Source: Gammaproteobacteria bacterium
GTDB taxonomy: Bacteria; Pseudomonadota; Gammaproteobacteria; HK1
Direction of reading: 5' to 3'
Assembly: GCA_020444775.1 (NCBI GenBank)
Contig: JAGRHX010000229.1
Coordinates: 1-11,796 of the forward strand
DNA length: 11,796 nucleotides
The translations under genes and the position numbers were made by a program. Of the stretch, positions 6,794-11,796 are shown piece by piece (the stretch's first letter is position 1; the number at the start of each line of letters is the position of its first letter). A model generated the notes under the pieces. It saw only the letters and a program-made list of their open reading frames with translations, was not told where the DNA came from and did not search any database.

Positions 6794-6808
6794 GTGACAA
6801 GTTGTCAC
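6794..6808. promoter_or_regulatory. Perfect 15-bp palindrome GTGACAAGTTGTCAC
   Basis: The arms GTGACAA and TTGTCAC are perfect 7-bp inverted repeats around a single central G. This compact dyad is the size and shape of a dimeric regulator's operator. It sits between two convergent genes, so it has no obvious intact target. It may be left over from a lost promoter. Confidence 0.3.
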
Positions 6809-6866
6809 CTACTGCCCTCGAGCAGGCACGCGCCTCAAAGCAATACCGTTGTTCTATCCATCACTT

Positions 6867-6885
6867 ATCCCAGCGTGCGTGGGAT
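6867..6885 (-). terminator. Short hairpin beyond the possible outer-membrane-protein remnant
   Basis: Read on the minus strand, ATCCCA and TGGGAT form a perfect 6-bp stem around the loop CGCACGC. The stem begins inside the TGA that closes the porin-like frame, as a terminator directly after a gene would. It lacks a U tract. It may also end the zwf transcript, about 170 bases after the zwf stop. Confidence 0.3.
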
Positions 6886-7058
6886 CAGAAGCGGATCTCC
6901 ACCCCTGCGACGAGCTGGTCATGGCCGATTCCCGGAGCCTGTTGACAACAACTCTCCGCCGCCACGAAAGCGCTTGTTATCACCGCGACCCGGCCGTTGA
7001 GTGGCCCGATAGGATCCCCGGCGGCGTTCCTGGTCACAGGGTGAGGTAGCGGCAGACG
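6885..7058 (-). pseudogene. Possible 3' remnant of an outer-membrane beta-barrel protein gene
   Basis: Directly after the zwf stop the same frame stays open and ends with GHDQLVAGVEIRF then TGA. Alternating hydrophobic residues and a terminal phenylalanine are the classic C-terminal strand (BAM recognition signal) of Gram-negative outer-membrane barrels. The preceding residues (with a CC pair and Pro-rich start) do not look like a barrel, so at most the last 13 or so codons are authentic. No start with a good ribosome-binding site is seen, apart from a possible GTG at codon 8 after the zwf stop. Chance similarity cannot be excluded. Confidence 0.22.
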
Positions 7059-8429
7059 TCACAGCGGGTGCCACCCGCCGCAATCCGCAGCCAGTCGCAA
7101 ACTCTGCGGTGGTCCCCAGGTTCCGGGGGGGTAACCATGAACGGGGCCGGGATGGTGCAGCACGGGATCGACGATCCGCCATGCCTCCTCCACACCATCC
7201 TCACGTGCAAACAACGTAGCATCGCCGTGCAGTGCATCGCCGATGAGCCGCTCGTAGGCAGATGCCTCATCCTCCTGTGTGTTCGTCACTTGTAGTTCGA
7301 CCGCTTCGCCGCGCATTCCGACACCAGATTGCTTGGTGTTGGCGCCGAGCGCGATAGCCACCTCTCCGGGACCGAGGCGAAACCGCACATGATTGGAAGT
7401 GAGCGGCAGTCCGACGCGGAGCACATCGGTGGGCGGACGCTTGAAGGTGACCTTGACCTCCGTCGCCGTGCGCGGCAGTCGTTTGCCCGCTCGGATCAGA
7501 AAGGGTACGTCCTGCCAGCGCCAGGAATCCACGCACATTCTCAAGGCCGCGAATGTCTCCACTTGAGAGTGCGGCGCTACGCCCGGTTCTTCGAGGTAAC
7601 CCAGGTATTGACCGCGTACGAACTCGCATTCGTCGAGATTTCGGATCGCTCGAAACACCTTGACCTTCTCATCGTGTAGTGCGCCCAGCTCCATCCGAAC
7701 CGGTGGTTCCATCGCGAGTTGCGCGACGACCTGCAGCAGGTGGTTCTGCACGACGTCACGCAACGCGCCGACCCCCTCATAGAATGTGCCGCGTCCCTCT
7801 ACGCCAAACGCCTCTGCCATCGTGATCTGAATGTTGTCCACGTAGTTGCGATTCCAGATGGGCTCGAGAAACGCGTTGGCAAAACGGAAGAAGAGGAGAT
7901 TCTGCACGGGTTCCTTGCCGAGGTAGTGATCGATGCGGAACACTGCATCTTGCGTAAACACCTTGCTCACGCTGCGGTTGAGCGCACGTGCAGAGGCTAG
8001 ATCTCGCCCGAAGGGTTTCTCGACCACAATTCGAGCGTCGGCTGTGCTCGGGAGGCCCGCAAGCCGCTCAATGACGATTGGGAACATGGTCGGCGGGATC
8101 GCGAGATAGTGCAGTGGTCGTCGCGCGCTACCCAGTGCGCGGGCGATGTGCTCGAAAGTTGCTGGATCTCGGTAGTCGCCATCGACGTATGCAAGCAGGC
8201 TCTGCAAACGCGCGGTCGCGTGGTGGTCGCTATCGCAATGTGCCTCGATGCTGTCGTGCACATATTCACGCAGTCGCTCGATGTCCCAGCTGCTCAGCGC
8301 GACACCGATGACGGGGACATCGAGTCTTCCACGGCGTATCAAAGCATGCAATGCCGGGAAGATTTTCTTGTAGGCAAGATCGCCTGTTGCCCCAAACAGA
8401 ACGAGTGCATCGGCCGGGTAATGTGGCAT
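7059..8429 (-). CDS. zwf: Glucose-6-phosphate 1-dehydrogenase
   Basis: 456 residues; converts glucose 6-phosphate to 6-phosphogluconolactone with reduction of NAD(P)+, in the cytoplasm. The nucleotide-binding turn is [12 protein letters not shown] (11-22). The substrate signature is RIDHYLGKE (165-173, with His168 and Lys172), and the catalytic base is expected at His230 in [19 protein letters not shown], the [14 protein letters not shown] block and [10 protein letters not shown] are further family hallmarks. The start at ATG 8429 is chosen because GGAG lies 7-10 bases upstream; upstream in-frame starts at 8471 and 8492 (GTG) lack one. At 456 residues it is slightly shorter than E. coli Zwf (491). 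It lies 66 bp downstream of the glucoamylase gene and is probably co-transcribed with it. No pgl or gnd gene follows in the window. Confidence 0.93.
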   Translation of the reverse strand: MPHYPADALVLFGATGDLAYKKIFPALHALIRRGRLDVPVIGVALSSWDIERLREYVHDSIEAHCDSDHHATARLQSLLAYVDGDYRDPATFEHIARALGSARRPLHYLAIPPTMFPIVIERLAGLPSTADARIVVEKPFGRDLASARALNRSVSKVFTQDAVFRIDHYLGKEPVQNLLFFRFANAFLEPIWNRNYVDNIQITMAEAFGVEGRGTFYEGVGALRDVVQNHLLQVVAQLAMEPPVRMELGALHDEKVKVFRAIRNLDECEFVRGQYLGYLEEPGVAPHSQVETFAALRMCVDSWRWQDVPFLIRAGKRLPRTATEVKVTFKRPPTDVLRVGLPLTSNHVRFRLGPGEVAIALGANTKQSGVGMRGEAVELQVTNTQEDEASAYERLIGDALHGDATLFAREDGVEEAWRIVDPVLHHPGPVHGYPPGTWGPPQSLRLAADCGGWHPL

Positions 8430-8495
8430 GTTCGTCTCCGAGAGCCAGGGATCGTGTGAGATGAGCAGCATCGGCGCCGATTGACGCCGCACGCA

Positions 8496-10829
8496 TCAGA
8501 CGATGCGCACGAGGAAGTCGTGGTTCCGCCAGCATCCGGTATCGGATCGATAATAGGTGAACTGGACGAGCCTGCCGGTAACCAGCTCTTCAGTGGGGAG
8601 CTTCGCGATATGTAAGCCAAGCCCGCAATCTTGAGTGGGTGTGTCGCGGATACGCTGCCAACTGTCCAACCCCCAGTGAACATAGCCTGGTCCAGGCAGA
8701 CATATCGACAGTCGAATGCCGACCTGCAACTCTCCGAATGGTGCCTGCTCGCTCCAGAATGCCTCGCGCACCCGGCAGACCTTGCCACCATAGCGTGTCC
8801 ACACCGCCTCGGGACGATCGTGTGGGCGCCCCAGCTGCCTGCTGACCGCGAGCTTGATGAACTCAGCATGTGCCCACACCAGCGGCATTGCAGAGCCGGT
8901 TGGCTTGCCCGGATGCAGCCCGCGCTGTGGCAGTGGCTCTGCATCCCAGACCTGCTCTGGAATGAGACCGCCGCGTCCCGCCATCGCCGCCATCGCCTCG
9001 AGGTAGGGCAGCGGATCGCGGCCGGCCAGCAGCTCGTAGTGGCCGCGCTCGCCGCTCAACAGAGGCCAGGCGCGGCCCCGGCCGGCGCCTCGAAACGGCC
9101 GGCCGTCCTCGTCCTCTCCATAGCCATCGCAGGTGTAGCGGTGATAGCTGCGCCCGCTTGGCGTGTCGACCGCGAGGGTCCGGTCGACCAGACGCAGTGT
9201 GTTGACCACCAGCGGATCATCGGCGCTGCGCAGTCCCAAACGCACCAGCTCGAGAAAGTCCGTACCGACTTGATCGCTGGCCGGCAAACCCGGGTCGCGC
9301 GCTTGGTTCTTGATCGCGAGCACAGTGCCCATCGACTGTGCGACGCCCTCGACCGGGAGGGGCGCCACGCGCACGAAGTAGCCATCGACTCCTTCCTTGC
9401 GCGCGAGCGCGGTGTCACGCACGCTGGTCCAGCGCTCGATACACGTGCTCCACCAGTCGGCCAACCGTCGTGCGAGGCTGCGCGCTGGTTCATCGATGAG
9501 CTCCGCGCCGCATACCAGCGCCGCGATGCACACCGCGAGTGTGAACGCATTGGTCCCCGCGTCCTCTTCCCAGCGATCCTGTTCGCTGCTCGGTCCATTG
9601 CGAGCGATGAAGCCGAGCGCGCGGCGCACGAAGTGCTCGACTCGTATCCCGTCGAGGGCATCGCGCTCGGCGAGCGAAGCGGCGAGCAACACCGGGAACG
9701 CGGTCTCGTCGAGCTGGTGGCCCGACCAGTAGGCGGTGCCACCCAACCACTGGTTCTGTGGCCAATCTCCACCCTCGCGCTGGGTGGCGATGAGATAGCG
9801 CAGGATATCGCGCGCCTCGCCCACCGCACCTAGCGCGAGTAGCCCGCCGGCGCTCTCAACGAGGTCGCGAGGCCATACCAGGTGATAGCCGCCGATCTCG
9901 TTGCGTGCATTGCCCCACGGGATACTCAGGCTCGCGACCATCGCACCAGGGTAGGTCTTGTCCTGGTGCACACGAAGCACCATGGCGGATACCGAGAGCG
10001 TTCTATCGACCGACTCGGGTAGACCCTGCGGCAGCGTGAGGCCCTTGTGCCAGGCACGCCAGCTATCGATGTGCGCTCGCCATACGTCTTCGAACGGCTG
10101 ACTCAGAGCACTGAAAGCAACAGTCGCCGCGGACTCTCGACTGCTGCCAAACGCAAGCGCCAGCGTGCTCTCGCGTGGTAGTGCTCCGACGAGCGCCACG
10201 TTTCCCGGTCCTGCCGTGTCGAACTGCCAATGAAGCGCGCCATTTTGCGCGAAATCCTGCCAACCGTCGCTCGCCCCGACATAGCCAGCGCTCGTATGAC
10301 CCCAGGCATCGGTTTGATCGGGGCCGACTGCAGCGAGCGCAAGTGCAAATGGTCCCTGGTCGGCCCACAGCACCTTGCGCCCGCAATGCCGAGCAACCGC
10401 TGCACGATTGTCAAATCCGGAACCGCCGAGATGTGGTGCGAGCAAGATGTAGGCGCGTAATCCAGAATCGCCCTGGAGAGCGATCTCGAGCAGCAAGGCA
10501 TCGCGTATCGGATCAGGTACCGCACGCAGGCGAAGCTCAAACCGCGGGTGCTCGTGCACGACCTCGAGGGCAGGGATACCGTGCGCGGCAAGCTCGCCGG
10601 TTCGATATTGATTGTGACGCTTGAGCTCGACCCAAAAACCCCGATCGTCGGCGACGATGACACCTAGATCACGGATCTGCGGAATATCGATACGCGGATG
10701 GTAGACCTCGTTGACGATGCCGAAGCCGGAGGTGAACCACAAGCGAGAAGGCCCTAGAGAGCAGCTCACGAGGTCCTTTGCGCTACTGGTCCATGTCGGG
10801 GGGCTACCCGGGTGCCCGAATGCGTGCAC
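8496..10829 (-). CDS. GH15 glucoamylase (glucan 1,4-alpha-glucosidase), intracellular
   Basis: 777 residues that release beta-glucose from non-reducing ends of alpha-glucans. An N-terminal beta-sandwich domain spans about 1-270, beginning with the typical GHPGSPPTWTSSAKD, and the (alpha/alpha)6 catalytic domain about 275-680. Glu421 in RWEED is the expected general acid and Glu625 in LIPEQVWD the general base; HLVWPRD (316-322) lines the active site. A small beta-rich domain follows from about 690 to the end, as in long bacterial glucoamylases. There is no signal peptide, so the natural substrate is probably stored glycogen or imported maltodextrin. Translation is assigned to GTG 10829 because the family homology starts there and AGGA lies 10-13 bases upstream. 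This GTG lies within a short ORF in another frame. zwf follows after 66 bp, suggesting a shared transcript. Confidence 0.9.
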   Translation of the reverse strand: MHAFGHPGSPPTWTSSAKDLVSCSLGPSRLWFTSGFGIVNEVYHPRIDIPQIRDLGVIVADDRGFWVELKRHNQYRTGELAAHGIPALEVVHEHPRFELRLRAVPDPIRDALLLEIALQGDSGLRAYILLAPHLGGSGFDNRAAVARHCGRKVLWADQGPFALALAAVGPDQTDAWGHTSAGYVGASDGWQDFAQNGALHWQFDTAGPGNVALVGALPRESTLALAFGSSRESAATVAFSALSQPFEDVWRAHIDSWRAWHKGLTLPQGLPESVDRTLSVSAMVLRVHQDKTYPGAMVASLSIPWGNARNEIGGYHLVWPRDLVESAGGLLALGAVGEARDILRYLIATQREGGDWPQNQWLGGTAYWSGHQLDETAFPVLLAASLAERDALDGIRVEHFVRRALGFIARNGPSSEQDRWEEDAGTNAFTLAVCIAALVCGAELIDEPARSLARRLADWWSTCIERWTSVRDTALARKEGVDGYFVRVAPLPVEGVAQSMGTVLAIKNQARDPGLPASDQVGTDFLELVRLGLRSADDPLVVNTLRLVDRTLAVDTPSGRSYHRYTCDGYGEDEDGRPFRGAGRGRAWPLLSGERGHYELLAGRDPLPYLEAMAAMAGRGGLIPEQVWDAEPLPQRGLHPGKPTGSAMPLVWAHAEFIKLAVSRQLGRPHDRPEAVWTRYGGKVCRVREAFWSEQAPFGELQVGIRLSICLPGPGYVHWGLDSWQRIRDTPTQDCGLGLHIAKLPTEELVTGRLVQFTYYRSDTGCWRNHDFLVRIV

Positions 10830-10861
10830 GTCAATATATCCTGGTCATATATATAGTTCAT
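10766..10861 (-). CDS. 31-codon upstream ORF overlapping the glucoamylase start
   Basis: ATG 10861 has the best Shine-Dalgarno in this operon, AAAGGAG, ending six bases before it. The predicted peptide starts MNYIYDQDILTCTH and runs 64 bases into the glucoamylase gene in a different frame, ending in TGA. The glucoamylase GTG at 10829 lies inside it. It may be a leader whose translation opens or blocks the second start. The alternative is that translation from 10861 is not real and the Shine-Dalgarno is a relic. No family is recognised. Confidence 0.32.
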   Translation of the reverse strand: MNYIYDQDILTCTHSGTRVAPRHGPVAQRTS

Positions 10862-10862
10862 G

Positions 10863-10884
10863 ATCGGCTCCTTTGAGAGCCGAT
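10863..10884 (-). promoter_or_regulatory. Hairpin sequestering the Shine-Dalgarno of the glucoamylase leader
   Basis: In the transcript sense, ATCGGCTC and GAGCCGAT pair perfectly (8 bp) around the loop TCAAAG. The Shine-Dalgarno AAAGGAG lies half in the loop and half in the 3' arm, and the ATG follows one base after the stem. This geometry could block ribosome access until the hairpin melts or is remodelled, as in translational operators or RNA thermometers. Confidence 0.45.
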
Positions 10885-10959
10885 GACAGCGACAGGTTCC
10901 ATGCACTCCCAGATAGTGAATGCTAGTAGCGAGTGGATTGCCGTGGGATGGCCGGCTCG
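10885..10959. other. Spacer between response-regulator stump and glucoamylase leader hairpin
   Basis: About 75 bp without a gene. It must hold the promoter of the glucoamylase-zwf operon if one lies close by, but I see no clear -35/-10 pair. The fusion point between the response-regulator stump and the glucoamylase module lies here or in the last dozen codons of the stump. Confidence 0.4.
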
Positions 10960-11064
10960 TTAATCTCGATTCAGCTGCAGTGTGGCCGTTGATACCAGCT
11001 GGCCGAGACCCTTGATGATGTAGTTGGCGGTGGTAGTGTCGTTCTCGACCAGCAGAATCTTCAT
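10960..11064 (-). pseudogene. Truncated OmpR-type response regulator (N-terminal stump)
   Basis: A 34-codon frame beginning MKILLVENDTTTANYIIKGL matches the first strand and helix of the receiver domain of OmpR/PhoB-family response regulators, which usually begin MKILLVEDD. Similarity stops after about 22 residues and the frame ends in TAA. The phospho-acceptor Asp, the rest of the receiver and the DNA-binding domain are absent, and I cannot find them in the other frames of the following 130 bp. One residue of the usual acidic pair is Asn here (VEND). GAGGA lies 12-16 bases before the ATG. It is most likely what remains after a deletion or insertion; it is too short to act as a regulator. Confidence 0.6.
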
Positions 11065-11134
11065 CGCCGGAATCATCCTCAGTGCGCGCATGCGCTGTCT
11101 GTGTGATCCGGCATGGCGCGTGCGCGAGTTCAAC

Positions 11135-11151
11135 GCTTGCCGCGGGCAAGC
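11135..11151 (-). terminator. 7-bp hairpin just after the CARDB-like gene
   Basis: In the transcript sense GCTTGCC and GGCAAGC pair perfectly around a three-base loop (CGC), starting one base after the stop codon of the 183-residue protein. No U tract follows. The position immediately after a stop makes a terminator likely. Confidence 0.45.
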
Positions 11152-11152
11152 C

Positions 11153-11704
11153 CTAGCGGGTCGGTGCCAGCTCGCTTGCTCGCGCCTTCCTGGTGTGGCG
11201 GGGCAGACGCCACAGCCATAGCGCTGTCAGGCCAAGCGGCATCCCCAGGGCCACGGGCAGCACGCGCGCGGACTCGACCACGGGCTTTTGCCTCACCGTG
11301 AAGGAAACGAATGGACTGGTCAGAAGCGCCGATCCATCACGATTGGCGACGCTGATTGCCACCCGGTAGTGGCCGGCCTGGATGAGGCGCATGGGCCAAT
11401 CCGTCTCGACAGTCGCCCCGGGCGCCAGACTTCGCACCGCCACCGCCTTGTGTGCGCTCCAGTCCTCGAGATCGACCGGCTGCTCCTTGGCTCGGTCGAA
11501 CTGGACCAGGCTGATCCAGGCGACCAGTCCATCGACCGTGGTCCCACTCGTGTTCCTCAGGACGGATTGGAAGCTGAGATGATCGCCCATCTGCGGCGAC
11601 GATGGATTCTTGCTCGCCGGTGCCAGCGTGATCGACAGCGGACCCGCCATTGCCGCCGGTGCGACCATGGCCAGGCACAGCGTGAGAATCTTCAAGATGC
11701 GCAT
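11153..11704 (-). CDS. Secreted, C-terminally membrane-anchored protein with CARDB-like domain (unknown function)
   Basis: 183 residues. A signal peptide covers 1-20 (ILKILTLCLAMVAPAAMA), followed by a beta-rich region of about 21-140 with an Ig/CARDB-like pattern: LSFQSVLRNTSGTTVDGLVAW, then an LAPGATVETDWPM stretch, then AGHYRVAISVANRDG. A single membrane helix lies at 146-166 (ARVLPVALGMPLGLTALWLW) before a basic tail, so the domain should face the periplasm. ATG 11704 is chosen because GAGGAG lies 8-13 bases upstream and it starts the signal peptide directly. It begins 13 bp after the stop of another membrane protein gene, so the two probably form an operon. I do not recognise a defined function; extracytoplasmic CARDB-like domains are often accessory parts of larger membrane assemblies. 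Confidence 0.72.
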   Translation of the reverse strand: MRILKILTLCLAMVAPAAMAGPLSITLAPASKNPSSPQMGDHLSFQSVLRNTSGTTVDGLVAWISLVQFDRAKEQPVDLEDWSAHKAVAVRSLAPGATVETDWPMRLIQAGHYRVAISVANRDGSALLTSPFVSFTVRQKPVVESARVLPVALGMPLGLTALWLWRLPRHTRKARASELAPTR

Positions 11705-11717
11705 GATGGTGCTCCTC

Positions 11718-11796
11718 TTAAGGCGCGAGCTTGCGAAAGCTCGACCAGGCAAACCACACGGTGAGCCCGAGCCAGAGCACGGCGATCAACGCGTGC
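11718..11796 (-). CDS. Membrane protein, C-terminal end only (5' end outside window)
   Basis: The last 25 codons read HALIAVLWLGLTVWFAWSSF then RKLAP and TAA: one hydrophobic helix followed by a short basic tail, as at the C-terminus of an integral membrane protein. The frame runs off the window edge. It lies 13 bp upstream of the CARDB-like gene on the same strand. Too little is visible to name a family. Confidence 0.55.
   Translation of the reverse strand, partial: HALIAVLWLGLTVWFAWSSFRKLAP

Larger units (their letters stand above)
6623..7058. other. 436-bp gap between convergent TfdA-like and zwf genes
   Basis: No convincing intact gene is present. The gap holds the 6649-6669 hairpin, a 15-bp palindrome at 6794-6808, a second hairpin at 6867-6885, and on the minus strand a stretch whose last codons look like an outer-membrane-protein C-terminus. 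Its size and content are unusual for a gap between two convergent 3' ends, which elsewhere in this window are 11 or 49 bp apart. It may be degraded coding sequence. Confidence 0.6.

Noticed and set aside
8430..8492. Earlier starts for zwf at 8471 or at GTG 8492
   Set aside because: Neither has a ribosome-binding site; ATG 8429 has GGAG at ideal spacing and gives the usual distance to the GATGDLA motif.
8631..9833. A 400-codon open frame on the plus strand opposite the glucoamylase gene
   Set aside because: It is antisense to a gene with clear GH15 motifs; the product is rich in Arg, Ala and His with no recognisable domain and no ribosome-binding site. Long antisense frames are expected at this GC content.
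10832..10857. AT-rich patch (ATATAT runs) as a promoter -10 or origin-like element
   Set aside because: It lies between the leader Shine-Dalgarno and the glucoamylase start, so it is more likely transcribed leader sequence than a promoter; no -35 at proper spacing and no DnaA boxes or iterons were seen.
10830..10861. A frameshifted N-terminus joining ATG 10861 to the glucoamylase frame
   Set aside because: The glucoamylase homology is complete from GTG 10829 onward with its own ribosome-binding site, so no missing N-terminal segment needs explaining.

Overview
The window is gene-dense, GC-rich DNA with strong G/C preference at third codon positions. Its genes are typical of Proteobacteria, most likely a gammaproteobacterium: a periplasmic MsrA, a DsbA-like oxidoreductase, a TfdA/TauD dioxygenase, an ETF-beta-lysine-methyltransferase-like enzyme and a GH15 glucoamylase paired with zwf. 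The taxonomic call is an inference from gene content only. I see no tRNA, rRNA, CRISPR array, transposase or phage gene.

Region 1 (1-2727, plus strand) holds the C-terminal two thirds of a Gfo/Idh/MocA oxidoreductase cut by the window edge, a METTL20/ETFB-lysine-methyltransferase-like protein, and a core-MetE protein (cobalamin-independent methionine synthase II family). Region 2 (2739-4562) holds a secreted MsrA on the minus strand, an untidy 361-bp gap with a possible small ORF, and a secreted DsbA-like thiol oxidoreductase on the plus strand that ends in a strong hairpin. Genes 2 to 5 share a methyl, methionine and thiol-redox theme, but there is no proof that they work together.

Region 3 (4586-6669) is a divergent pair: an alpha/beta hydrolase on the minus strand and a TfdA-like Fe(II)/2-oxoglutarate dioxygenase on the plus strand. 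They share a 264-bp intergenic region containing an inverted repeat and a possible 60-codon ORF. Region 4 (6623-7058) is a 436-bp non-coding gap with a hairpin, a 15-bp operator-like palindrome and a stretch resembling the 3' end of an outer-membrane protein gene.

Region 5 (7059-10861, minus strand) is a two-gene operon: intracellular GH15 glucoamylase followed by glucose-6-phosphate dehydrogenase. Together they could channel alpha-glucan glucose into the oxidative pentose phosphate or Entner-Doudoroff route, although glucose must first be phosphorylated by a kinase not encoded here. The operon leader is unusual: a perfect hairpin covers part of a strong Shine-Dalgarno that starts a 31-codon ORF, and the glucoamylase GTG start lies inside that ORF in another frame.

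Region 6 (10960-11796, minus strand) contains a 34-codon stump of an OmpR-type response regulator, a secreted and membrane-anchored protein of unknown function, and the last 25 codons of a membrane protein. The response-regulator stump on one side and the possible outer-membrane-protein remnant on the other suggest that the glucoamylase-zwf module sits at a rearranged or inserted locus. I did not find a clearly new multi-gene system. The best leads are the glucoamylase leader and the scars around that operon.
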